From Pedobacter hartonius (lineage in GTDB: Bacteria > Bacteroidota > Bacteroidia > Sphingobacteriales > Sphingobacteriaceae), in the NCBI RefSeq assembly GCF_900107535.1, contig NZ_FNRA01000001.1, positions 682,001 to 746,000 of the forward strand: DNA of 64,000 bases. Reading direction: 5' to 3'. The notes beneath the pieces are model-generated. The model saw nothing but the letters and a program-made list of their open reading frames with translations. It had not been told where the DNA came from and searched no databases. The position numbers and the translations under genes were made by a program. Position 1 is the stretch's first letter, and each line of letters begins with the position of its first letter. Shown here in pieces: positions 1 through 7,672 of this stretch.

Positions 1-269
1 AATTTAAAAAAGAATACAATGTAGTAGAAAATGAGGCGATAGATATCGACAAAGCCGAAAGCGAATTTGGCGACCTCATCTTCTCCCTGGTGAACTACGC
101 ACGGTTTATCGGAATCAACCCCGAGAATGCGCTGGAGAAAACCAATAAGAAATTCATAAAGCGTTTCCAGTATATCGAGAGCAAAGCCCTGGAAAGCGGA
201 AAAGCGCTTCAGGATATGACCTTAGCAGAGATGGATATTTACTGGAACGAAGCAAAGACGATGAAATAA
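1..269 (+). CDS. mazG: MazG nucleoside triphosphate pyrophosphohydrolase, C-terminal part
   Basis: This is the 3' end of a gene that begins before the window. The frame is open from base 3 to the TAA at 267-269, about 88 residues. MazG hydrolyses non-canonical and surplus NTPs to NMP and pyrophosphate in the cytoplasm. The visible part has the EFGDLIFSLVNYARF segment, whose acidic residues belong to the metal-binding helix of the MazG fold, followed by the usual NALEKTNKKFIKRF stretch and the terminal DMTLAEMDIYWNEAK helix. Nothing looks broken in the part present. The identification rests on the C-terminal domain only. Confidence 0.85.
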   Translation, partial: FKKEYNVVENEAIDIDKAESEFGDLIFSLVNYARFIGINPENALEKTNKKFIKRFQYIESKALESGKALQDMTLAEMDIYWNEAKTMK

Positions 270-284
270 CCGGACAAGAGATAT

Positions 285-1161
285 TTGCTGGCTTTCCCTG
301 ATCTTCCAGCCATGGGAACAGTCCCGGAGGATAGTTAAATCCATTGGCGATGTCAGATGCGATTGCTCCGTTTTATGAGGCTTCCCCCAGGATTTCAGCA
401 ACATGAGGAGCTGGCGGCAGTAGGAATATATCACTAAAGTGGTTTACATACTTCGAATAGTCCCAGAAAGCTTCAAAGGTCTTATCCATCCAGTGTGCAT
501 CGAAAGCAGCTGTACCATGTTCCAGGATAGACCTGGCATAGGCATCTGCCATTTTTATCGCATTGTTGCCGCCCTGGCCCACGATAGGATCATTGAGAAT
601 CACAGTATCACCCATTTCCAGAATAGCTGATGCTCCCAGCTGTAAGACGGGTTTACGCACAACAGCAGTAAGTGAACCCCTCAGGAAATTGTTATCAGCA
701 AGTTCTGCATTTTCAAAAACGTCAAACCTCCAGGGTACAAGATTTTTAATGATCTCCTTACCTTTCTGAAGAATTTCTGCTCCTGATGTTGCTTCATCAA
801 AAACATCAATAATACTGCCCGGAACAATTTCAATCAGGAAGAAGGCACACTGAACACCATCTTTGTGATAAAAGGGTGCGGTGATGATTTCGCCGGCTCC
901 CATGATGTTATCAAGGGTTATGGCTGTAGTTTTGTTTTTCTCCGGTAGAATAAAATGCAGCATCAGTCCATAGGTCAAGCCCCAGCTGCCGTTCCAGTTC
1001 TATTGCATCGTTAAATAATAAGTGGCTCCGGTTGGAGGACCATTTAGTATTTCCTCAGGAGTCTTATCTGAAATAAGGGTAACATCATATTGACTTTTAA
1101 GAAGTTTGTTTGCCAGGTATAGGGCTGCCAGACCTGTGCCGATAATTGCTATTTTTCTCAA
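285..1161 (-). pseudogene. Decayed styrene-monooxygenase (StyA)-like FAD monooxygenase gene
   Basis: Fragments of one flavoprotein gene lie on the minus strand. A TTG at 1161 starts an N-terminal Rossmann motif, KIAIIGTGLAALYLANKLL, which ends at a TAG at 1000-1002. A different frame over roughly 1045-930 reads NRSHLLFNDAIELERQLG, the family's next segment, and ends at a TGA. The first frame then resumes with MGAGEIITAPFY and the FAD-site segment NDPIVGQGGNNAIKMA down to a TAA at 373-375. Beyond that stop the same frame still reads family sequence (ASDIANGFNYPPGLFPWLED). Intact relatives have about 410 residues; roughly 110 appear to be missing from the middle. The gene therefore carries a frameshift, an internal deletion and a late nonsense codon, and cannot make a working enzyme. 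Family assignment is from recalled StyA-like sequences. Confidence 0.75.
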
Positions 1162-1297
1162 TGTTTCTCTAGTAATATATGTTTGGTAAGCGTCAAACAA
1201 GGAGATTTATTGCTTTATCATTAATAAAAACAGATTGTAAAAATAATTAAAATAGAATACATTAATAATTATGAATATTTGAGACGGTCTTGTGTAA

Positions 1298-1334
1298 AAA
1301 AGGCTGCATCATTTCGTCAATGATACAGCCTTTT
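1298..1334 (-). terminator. Rho-independent terminator of the DEAD-box helicase gene
   Basis: Two 16-base arms (1298-1313 and 1319-1334) pair with a single mismatch around a 5-base loop. Read on the minus strand, the hairpin is followed by a run of T. It lies 25 bases past the helicase stop codon. Confidence 0.75.
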
Positions 1335-1358
1335 GTTAAGATAGCTGTTTCCTAAGCC

Positions 1359-2663
1359 TTAGGAATGCTTTTTCTTCATGGTCATTTTAGCCTTCTGGCC
1401 GATGCCATAATTATAATTTTTCGTGTTGCTTTCTTTCTTATCATGATAAGCTCCTCCACCTGCGGGTTCATCAGCCTTTGTTTTCACGATCCTGTTCTTA
1501 TCCAAGCCCTTAGGTTTGGTATTCTTTTCAATCAGGATCTCTTCAGGAAGTTCTGAAAGCTCCATTTTCTGGCCGATAGACTGTTCGATCTTTTTCACCT
1601 GGATAAGTTCCATATCGGTAGCGAAAGTGATTGCCACAACCTCTTCAGGACTGTTCCTATTTTTAATGATGCGGCTTAAGAAAGTTTCTTTTTCTTCAGG
1701 AACTTCGAAGTGGAAAATGAAAGGGATTCCGTTTAAGTCCAAAGGCCCTTCGCCCTCATTTGCAACTACCAATACCCTTGCTTCAGGGTTCTGTTTAAAG
1801 TCTTCAAAATCGTCAAAACCCTCCTCATCAAAATGCAGCGGCTTTAACATGGAGAACTCCATCTCCTTAGCACTGGCAATACTTTTGGTTAGCTTTTGCG
1901 CAGTTAACCGTGAATTTACAAACACAACAACCTTTTCAAACACCTCCTCGTCACGCAGCAGCGTATGCAGCAAGTTGATCTTGGTTTTATAGTTCGGCAC
2001 ATGATACAGCACCTGTGTGACTGTTTCTACACTGGTATCACCAAAATCTTCTACTTCGATAACCGTTGGGAAGTTCAGGAACTGATCCGTCATTTTGGTC
2101 AGTTTCTCGTGGATTACCTCCGTAAAAACAAGGTGCTGGCATTTGCCAGCACTTCTGGCCAACTCACAAACCGGCAGCTGCATTCCCTGTTTGATGATCA
2201 GTTCTGCATCATCTACGATAAAGGTTTGCAGTTTACTCAGGTTTAAACCCAGCTTCAGATAGATGGCCCTGGCGCGGGTAGGTGTAGCTACCACGATATC
2301 GATACCCAAAACGAGCTCATTTACTTCGGCCTCTACTCCACCGGTACCGTAAAGCCCAACAATATTGAGGTCCCTGTTTTTGCTGAGTGACACAAACTGA
2401 TCGATCACGGCAATTGCACGGTCTTTGTCGGCCACCAGGATCAGCACTTTTGGTGCATCATCCTTAGTGTATTTTAAACGCATTAAAACGCCAAGAATAT
2501 AAGTTGTTGTTTTTCCTGATCCTTCAGGGCCTACAGCAAGCACATCTTGTCCTCCCAGAATTCTCGACATAGTTTTGGCCTGAATTTCTTTTGGGGTTAA
2601 GTAGCCGGCATCAGTCATTGCTGTTACCAGGGACTTACTCAGTTTTAATTTATCTAACGACAC
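1359..2663 (-). CDS. DEAD/DEAH-box RNA helicase with degenerate DEAD motif
   Basis: This is a cytoplasmic SF2 helicase of about 434 residues that probably remodels RNA. Visible motifs are a Q-motif-like YLTPKEIQAKT, Walker A GPEGSGKTT, motif Ia-like VLILVADKDRA, motif Ib TPTRARA, and a motif II that reads VDDAEL instead of DEAD. Domain 2 is present (VVVFVNSRLTAQKL), but its later motifs are weak. The C-terminus is a lysine-rich tail ending KMTMKKKHS, a common RNA-binding add-on. The start is taken as the GTG at 2661-2663 because the longer frame opens inside a promoter-like TAAATTTG (2691-2698). The altered motif II and the weak C-terminal domain make ATPase strength uncertain. Confidence 0.8.
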   Translation of the reverse strand: MSLDKLKLSKSLVTAMTDAGYLTPKEIQAKTMSRILGGQDVLAVGPEGSGKTTTYILGVLMRLKYTKDDAPKVLILVADKDRAIAVIDQFVSLSKNRDLNIVGLYGTGGVEAEVNELVLGIDIVVATPTRARAIYLKLGLNLSKLQTFIVDDAELIIKQGMQLPVCELARSAGKCQHLVFTEVIHEKLTKMTDQFLNFPTVIEVEDFGDTSVETVTQVLYHVPNYKTKINLLHTLLRDEEVFEKVVVFVNSRLTAQKLTKSIASAKEMEFSMLKPLHFDEEGFDDFEDFKQNPEARVLVVANEGEGPLDLNGIPFIFHFEVPEEKETFLSRIIKNRNSPEEVVAITFATDMELIQVKKIEQSIGQKMELSELPEEILIEKNTKPKGLDKNRIVKTKADEPAGGGAYHDKKESNTKNYNYGIGQKAKMTMKKKHS

Positions 2664-2690
2664 AGTTTTACAGTTAAAATGATATTGATG

Positions 2691-2698
2691 CAAATTTA
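2691..2698 (-). promoter_or_regulatory. Promoter -7 element for the helicase gene
   Basis: TAAATTTG on the minus strand matches the Bacteroidota -7 consensus TAnnTTTG. It is about 27 bases upstream of the chosen GTG start. No clear -33 element was identified. Confidence 0.45.
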
Positions 2699-2913
2699 CG
2701 CAAATAAGCCTAATATCTGGTATAATCCCCGGAATTGATGAAAATGAACGTTATCCGGCACCTCTCAAATGCTGTTTTCTATCTGCCGCTAACAAACCGT
2801 GCCAACGGCAGGCATCCGCCAAACCGAATGATCATTATCCGGAAGCAGCTTTTTTTGTATAACAGACGCATTTTAAGATCATTCCGGCTTTACGGAAGTA
2901 TGTAAGTCCAGGG

Positions 2914-2990
2914 TAAACCCGATGCAGGTCTGAGGTAACTTCGAGATTCAGGCCTAAACCCGGAGTTACCTCAGACCTGCATCGGATTTA
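2914..2990. repeat. Long inverted repeat in the helicase/permease intergenic region
   Basis: The 381-base gap between the helicase and permease genes holds no gene that I can support. It contains two 27-base arms, 2914-2940 and 2964-2990, with one mismatch. The inner 22 bases (CCGATGCAGGTCTGAGGTAA and two more) are perfectly complementary. The 23-base loop contains a further AGGCCT palindrome. There is no T run to make it a standard terminator. It could be a REP-like or MITE-like element, or a transcript-stabilising hairpin. Confidence 0.75.
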
Positions 2991-3044
2991 CTACAGAAAA
3001 AGATAAACGCATGTATAGTCAGTCTTTAATTCCGGAAGAAAAAT

Positions 3045-4265
3045 CTATTTAAACCTGATTGCTTTCAGCGGAGAGACCCTGCTGACCAGCATAGAGGGTA
3101 CAATGAGTACAACCAGGCAGATCACCAGTGTAGCAAGGTTCAGCAGCAGTACATCTGTCAAATGGAATTCAATTGGCACATAAGACAAATAATAGGATGA
3201 CTGGTTGAGCTTAAAGACATGAGTAAACTGCTGTATAAAGCCCAGGCCTAAGCCCAGTACATTGCCCAGCAGCAAGCCGATTCCAACAAGGTAAACCGCA
3301 TTGTACAGAAAGACCTTCATTACGCTGTAGTCTGTCATTCCAAAAGCCTTTAACATCCCGATCATATTGGTCCGCTCCAGTATCATGATTAGCAGGGCCG
3401 TGATCATATTGATCACACCCACGATCATCATAAGGATGAGTAATACCTTTGTATTTATGTCCAACAGTGACAGCCAGGTAAAGATATTGGGAAAGTATTC
3501 CTGTACGGATTCAGATTTCAGTTTGATTTCCAGGTTGGCATAGATCTCGTCAGATACCGGTTGCAGCTGAGAGAAGTTTTTCAGCCTGATTTCTATTCCC
3601 CCGATCTGGTCGGGCTCCCAATTATTTAAACGCCTGATGATGTTGATGTCTCCCAGAACAAAGCCCTTGTCAATTTCCTCTACACCGATATCGTAGATAC
3701 CCACAATCTTGAATGGCCTTTTCCGCGGCGGGTTCTGTACAAAATACATGATAAAAGTGTCTCCTGTTTTCAGCTTAAGCCGGTTGGCCGTAAAAGCAGA
3801 GATCATGATTTCTTTAGTTGCCTTAACGCTATCTGTAAAATCTATGGTCCTACCGGTTACCAGGTGTTTCGTGATGTATGCCCAGTTAAAATTGCGGTCT
3901 ATCCCCTTGAAATTAATCCCTTCCACTTCCTCATTTGCAGAGATAATTGCCGGTTTTGTGGCATATGACTGGAAATATACTATATTTTTGTTGTTTTTAA
4001 GATCGGAGATCGTTTTTGACGAAGGCACAAAAGGCGTAAGTTCAAAGGAATTGTTCAGATCCAGTTTGAAGATCCTCACATCCCCCACATACCCTCTCAC
4101 CTTTTCCTGAATCTCTGTTTTAAAACCCTTAATAATAGCAACGGACAGCATCATAACGGCCAGACTGAGCATTACTCCCGAGATAGCGATACGGACGATC
4201 AGCTTAGAGAAAGTACGTTCAGATTTAATGGCGATGCGCCTGGCTATAAAATATTCTGTGTTCAA
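3045..4265 (-). CDS. LolC/LolE-type FtsX-family ABC transporter permease
   Basis: This is an inner-membrane permease of 406 residues, the usual length for LolC/E. The N-terminus (YFIARRIA...SERTFSKLIVRIAISGVMLSLAVMML) holds a conserved cytoplasmic segment and the first membrane helix. A large periplasmic domain follows over roughly residues 50-265. Three more helices occupy about residues 270-400 and form the FtsX core; one carries GMLKAFGMTDYSVMKVF, the coupling region that contacts the ATPase. The protein ends SRVSPLKAIRFK, the typical family end. Such permeases work with a LolD-like ATPase to extract lipoproteins or other lipids from the inner membrane. No ATPase gene lies next to it, so it probably uses one encoded elsewhere. 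Confidence 0.85.
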   Translation of the reverse strand: MNTEYFIARRIAIKSERTFSKLIVRIAISGVMLSLAVMMLSVAIIKGFKTEIQEKVRGYVGDVRIFKLDLNNSFELTPFVPSSKTISDLKNNKNIVYFQSYATKPAIISANEEVEGINFKGIDRNFNWAYITKHLVTGRTIDFTDSVKATKEIMISAFTANRLKLKTGDTFIMYFVQNPPRKRPFKIVGIYDIGVEEIDKGFVLGDINIIRRLNNWEPDQIGGIEIRLKNFSQLQPVSDEIYANLEIKLKSESVQEYFPNIFTWLSLLDINTKVLLILMMIVGVINMITALLIMILERTNMIGMLKAFGMTDYSVMKVFLYNAVYLVGIGLLLGNVLGLGLGFIQQFTHVFKLNQSSYYLSYVPIEFHLTDVLLLNLATLVICLVVLIVPSMLVSRVSPLKAIRFK

Positions 4266-4345
4266 ATTTTTTCAATAAACTGTAACTTAGCAAAAGTGGT
4301 TATTTGATTTTGAATTCAACCATAATTAATTAAAAAAGGTACTGA

Positions 4346-5614
4346 ATGAAACTATTTTCCAAACTCATCTATCCCCTGGGTCTTTGTATGCTCGCTGTAC
4401 AAGCCTGTGGTGCCAGTCCGAAACCAGCAGACGCTGCGGCGCAGTCAAATTCTTCAGTTAAAGCTGACAGCCTTAAAAAACCTGCTGAAGAAATACTCAC
4501 CGGCGCTGCACAAACAGAGAAATATCTTCCTTTGCTCCGCGGAAAACGCGTAGGCATGGTGGTAAACCCTACATCTGTGATCGGAAAAATGACAGCAGTG
4601 GACAGCCTGATTAAAGTAGGCGTAAACATCGTCAAAATCTTTGGCCCGGAGCATGGTTTCAGAGGCGATGCGAGTGCCGGCATAACGGTAAACGACGCCA
4701 TCGACGAAAAGACGGGGATTAAAGCCATATCATTATATGGCAAACATACTACACCTGGCGCGGAAGACCTTTCTGATATAGATATCATGGTTTTTGATAT
4801 CCAGGATGTCGGCGTTCGCTTTTATACCTATATCAATACACTGCAGCATGTGATGCAGGGCTGTGCTGAGAACAACAAAGAACTGCTGATCCTTGACCGC
4901 CCTAATCCGAATGGTTTTTATATCGATGGACCCATACTTGATCCCAAACTGGTTTCAGGAGTTGGCCTGAAGCCCATCCCTATCGTTCACGGGCTTACCG
5001 TTGGAGAATATGCGCAGATGTTAAACGGTGAAGGCTGGCTGAACAATAAAGCCCAATGTAAGATTACTATCATTACAGTGGCAAACTATACGCATGATAT
5101 GGCTTATGAGCTGCCGGTTAAACCCTCTCCGAATCTGAACACACAGCAATCTATTTTGCTATACCCTACATTATGCCTGTTCGAAGGAACCTATCTGAGT
5201 CAGGGACGCGGTACACAATTTCCGTTTACCGTTTTAGGTGCCCCGAAATTGAAAGGGAAGTATGATTTCTCCTTTACACCAAAAAGCATCAAAGGAATGG
5301 CTGAAACACCACTTCATCAGGATCAGGAATGTTATGGGCTGGACCTGAGAAATTATGATATTTCAAACATTAGAAAAGATAAAACGTTAAACATTAAATG
5401 GCTGATCGAGTTGTATAAAGCTTATCCTGACAAAGCCGACTTTTTCGACACAAAGCTGAGTAAGCAAATGGGTAATATTGATAAGCTTTCCGGTGTGTAT
5501 ACCTTAAAACAGCAGATCATCGCAGGTAAATCTGAAAAAGAGATCAGGGCAAGCTGGGAACCAGGATTGAGCCATTACAAGGAGATACGCAGGAAATACC
5601 TGCTGTATCCTTAA
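4346..5614 (+). CDS. DUF1343 / NamZ-type exo-beta-N-acetylmuramidase lipoprotein
   Basis: The 422-residue protein begins with a lipoprotein signal peptide whose lipobox is LAVQAC (Cys at about residue 21), so it should be anchored in an envelope membrane. The mature part matches the DUF1343 family, whose characterised member NamZ removes terminal MurNAc from peptidoglycan fragments. Visible family landmarks are GKRVGMVVNPTSV near residue 67, FGPEHGFRGDASAG, FDIQDVGVRFYTYI and the conserved LDRPNPNG. The serine/alanine-rich stretch after the Cys looks like a flexible tether. It diverges from the permease gene, with about 80 bases between them. Peptidoglycan recycling is the likely role, inferred from family membership. 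Confidence 0.85.
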   Translation: MKLFSKLIYPLGLCMLAVQACGASPKPADAAAQSNSSVKADSLKKPAEEILTGAAQTEKYLPLLRGKRVGMVVNPTSVIGKMTAVDSLIKVGVNIVKIFGPEHGFRGDASAGITVNDAIDEKTGIKAISLYGKHTTPGAEDLSDIDIMVFDIQDVGVRFYTYINTLQHVMQGCAENNKELLILDRPNPNGFYIDGPILDPKLVSGVGLKPIPIVHGLTVGEYAQMLNGEGWLNNKAQCKITIITVANYTHDMAYELPVKPSPNLNTQQSILLYPTLCLFEGTYLSQGRGTQFPFTVLGAPKLKGKYDFSFTPKSIKGMAETPLHQDQECYGLDLRNYDISNIRKDKTLNIKWLIELYKAYPDKADFFDTKLSKQMGNIDKLSGVYTLKQQIIAGKSEKEIRASWEPGLSHYKEIRRKYLLYP

Positions 5615-5629
5615 CTAAAATCTACGAAC

Positions 5630-5845
5630 ATGAATAACGAACCTAAAAAGAAAAACGAAAAACCGAGCAGCAATTTCCAGGAACCAACTCCGAAAGGGAA
5701 GGTTGACGAGGGAGAGAAAGCTGTAAAAAAACCAGAGGATAAAGATTATACAGAAGATAACCCTGATTTTAAGAATCCCGCAAAACAACGCGAACGCGAA
5801 GAGCAGCCGGTAGATCCTATCAAAAAAGCGCCGACTAAAGATTAA
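5630..5845 (+). CDS. Small charged, probably disordered protein
   Basis: The 71-residue frame begins 15 bases after the NamZ-type gene and is likely co-transcribed with it. It is made almost entirely of Lys, Glu, Asp, Pro and Asn, with no hydrophobic core, signal peptide or membrane segment, so it is expected to be intrinsically disordered. Short proteins of this look are common in Sphingobacteriaceae. I do not recognise a function. The ATG at 5630 is the only plausible start. Confidence 0.55.
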   Translation: MNNEPKKKNEKPSSNFQEPTPKGKVDEGEKAVKKPEDKDYTEDNPDFKNPAKQREREEQPVDPIKKAPTKD

Positions 5846-5880
5846 GACAATCCCATTGAAATTTTAAATATTATTTTACA

Positions 5881-5905
5881 AAAGGTAGCAAATTTGCTAC
5901 CTTTG
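5881..5905 (+). promoter_or_regulatory. 24-bp perfect palindrome overlapping the hicA promoter
   Basis: Bases 5881-5904 form a perfect palindrome with half-site AAAGGTAGCAAA. A -7 element TACCTTTG (5898-5905) lies inside its right half, and the hicA ATG starts five bases further on. An operator for the DNA-binding HicB antitoxin is the simplest reading, because HicB proteins autorepress their operons. Repressor binding here would directly occlude the promoter. Confidence 0.65.
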
Positions 5906-5909
5906 TTGT

Positions 5910-6093
5910 ATGAAGTACAAAGCGGTACTCAAGCTGCTTAAAGAAGATGGTTGGGAATTAAAAACCCAACGGGGGTAGTCATCTGCGGCTTCAGCATCCT
6001 TCAAAGCCTGGCAAAGTTACCTTGCCGGCACATTTGGGGGATATACCAAAAGGTACCCTGAATTCAATTTTAAAACAGGCAGGGCTTAAATAG
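5910..6093 (+). pseudogene. hicA: hicA toxin gene, frameshifted
   Basis: HicA is a small mRNA interferase with a dsRNA-binding-like fold. The ATG at 5910 reads MKYKAVLKLLKEDGWELKTQ, a good HicA N-terminus, then meets a TAG at 5976-5978. In the next frame the sequence continues GSHLRLQHPSKPGKVTLPAH and ends DIPKGTLNSILKQAGLK at the TAG 6091-6093. That segment contains the GSH catalytic histidine and the usual C-terminus. One extra G in the G5 run at 5971-5975 accounts for the break; with four Gs the frame is whole, at about 60 residues. The lesion could be a real inactivating mutation, phase variation at the G run, or a sequencing error. A hairpin (about 6077-6102) covers the gene's end. Confidence 0.85.
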
Positions 6094-6123
6094 CCCGCCT
6101 GTTTGATGTAATATTTAAATCAA

Positions 6124-6510
6124 ATGGAAAAACTAAAATTAGAACTGATCATTGAACGGGGCGAGAATGATCTGACAGGGCGGGTAACTTATAATAACAA
6201 TCTTATCATTGAAAATGCACAAGATGTACATTCACTATCAGAAAAACTGAAAGTTCTCCTCTTCGATTTTGAGGAACTTGATCCTGACCGCATTGAATTT
6301 GAATATTATTATGATATATTTTCTCTCTTTCAGGAGTTCAATTTCTTGAATATAGGAAAGGTTGCGAAACGTGCAGGAATTAATGCCGGCCTCTTACGTC
6401 AGTATGCCAGCCAGGTCAAATATCCTTCGGCCAAACAAGCAAAGAAAATTGAAGAGACCATACATCAGTTAGGGCATGACATGAGTAAAGTGCTGATTCA
6501 TGCTAAGTAG
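6124..6510 (+). CDS. hicB: HicB-family antitoxin with C-terminal DNA-binding domain
   Basis: The 128-residue protein follows hicA by 30 bases. The N-terminal half (EKLKLELIIERGENDLTGRV) fits the degraded RNase-H-like HicB fold that inhibits HicA. The C-terminal half (about residues 75-125: GKVAKRAGINAGLLRQYASQ, then AKKIEETIHQLGHDMSKV) is an XRE/Cro-type helix-turn-helix, as in Bacteroidota HicB proteins. It is probably the repressor of the 24-bp palindrome in front of hicA. Because hicA is frameshifted, this intact antitoxin may now be an orphan regulator. Confidence 0.8.
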   Translation: MEKLKLELIIERGENDLTGRVTYNNNLIIENAQDVHSLSEKLKVLLFDFEELDPDRIEFEYYYDIFSLFQEFNFLNIGKVAKRAGINAGLLRQYASQVKYPSAKQAKKIEETIHQLGHDMSKVLIHAK

Positions 6511-6560
6511 TTATCATGGACTGTGATTGGATGGTTAACCTTCTACAATCACAGTCTCTG

Positions 6561-7613
6561 TTACTTTTTCGCTTTCTGCCCCGCTCTCAGGAATTTCATC
6601 AACACCTTTTCATCATTTTCTATCGCCTGCTGTGTATGAGGGGCCTCCCTATGAATCTGCTTCAGGTATTTGACCAGGTCATCATTTTCAAAAGCGTCCA
6701 GTAACAGCGGATATACGTAAGAACTTTTACACACTGCCCGGGTATTTCCCAGTTTGCCGGCTACACAGTCCAGCACCTGCACGATGATCTTCTTTTTAGA
6801 ATGGTCCTCTTCTACATTGCCTGAGCAGACAGCAAATTGCCTTAGTGCCTCTAAAGTTCCGCCCCAGGTGCGGAAGTCTTTAGCCGTAAAATCACTCCCG
6901 GTGATCTCTCTGATATAGTTATTGATCTTTCCTGAATCAACACCCTTATGTTCACCTTCCTCGGTATAATACTGAAATAGGTCCTGTCCAGGGATCTCCA
7001 TACAGCGCTTGACCATCTTCGCCAGGTTTTTATCATTGAGGGCTACCTCCTGCTTCACTCCTTTTTTACCGATGAATTTCAGCTTTAAGGTATTACCATC
7101 AACTTTGGCATGCTTGGTTCTCAGGGTGGAAAGCCCATAACTGTCATAAAGTTGCGCATAAGATTCGTTGCCCACACGGATCAGTGTTTTCTGCATTACC
7201 TGAACACAAATTGCCAGTACCTTCTGTTCATCGTAATCCTTTCGTTTCAGGTCTTTAGCTATTCTTTTTCTTGCGATGGGAAGTGCTTTTCCGAATTCCA
7301 GCAACCTGAAATACTTATGATCCGATCTCCGGGAGGTCCATTTTGGATGGTAGCGGTATTGTTTGCGGCCGGCAGCATCAAGGCCCGTGGCCTGTAGGTA
7401 AGCGTTCTTTTTCGCAGCGATCCAAACCTCCGTCCATGCCGGTGGTAATACCAGTCCTTTTACTCTATCCCGTTGTGCCTCATCAGTAATTCTATCACCA
7501 TTTTTGTCCTCGTAATAAAAATTACCGGGTTTTCCTTTTCTGTAAATGCCAGGCATACTGTCGGTAACATACACTAAACCACTTTCTTTAATCTCCTCCG
7601 GGGTCTGTACCAT
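6561..7613 (-). CDS. DNA topoisomerase IB (poxvirus/bacterial type)
   Basis: This 350-residue enzyme relaxes supercoils by transient 3'-phosphotyrosyl cleavage of one strand. The N-terminal domain contains VLPPAWTEVWIA and QYRYHPKWTSRRSDHKYFRL, both characteristic of the family. The catalytic domain shows the conserved arginine in YGLSTLRTKHAK, the second one in AKDFRTWGGTLEAL, and the nucleophile tyrosine near the end in CKSSYVYPLLLDAF. Length and motif order are normal for bacterial TopIB, and all catalytic positions I can judge are present. It is transcribed alone and runs tail-to-tail with hicB. Confidence 0.92.
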   Translation of the reverse strand: MVQTPEEIKESGLVYVTDSMPGIYRKGKPGNFYYEDKNGDRITDEAQRDRVKGLVLPPAWTEVWIAAKKNAYLQATGLDAAGRKQYRYHPKWTSRRSDHKYFRLLEFGKALPIARKRIAKDLKRKDYDEQKVLAICVQVMQKTLIRVGNESYAQLYDSYGLSTLRTKHAKVDGNTLKLKFIGKKGVKQEVALNDKNLAKMVKRCMEIPGQDLFQYYTEEGEHKGVDSGKINNYIREITGSDFTAKDFRTWGGTLEALRQFAVCSGNVEEDHSKKKIIVQVLDCVAGKLGNTRAVCKSSYVYPLLLDAFENDDLVKYLKQIHREAPHTQQAIENDEKVLMKFLRAGQKAKK

Positions 7614-7672
7614 ATAAATTGAGCAAAATATGCGTTAAATTTTTAGTTATTTTGTTCAATAAACACACAAAA

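Noticed and set aside
222..434. 70-residue minus-strand open frame
   Set aside because: It overlaps the mazG end and the StyA-like pseudogene in another frame and has no coherent protein character.
4369..4788. 139-residue antisense frame inside the NamZ-type gene
   Set aside because: The sense strand encodes a well-matched family; the antisense frame is a composition shadow.
7619..7672. Upstream extension of fmt
   Set aside because: The 18 extra residues do not resemble Fmt, and the canonical MKIVFMGTP start is at 7673.
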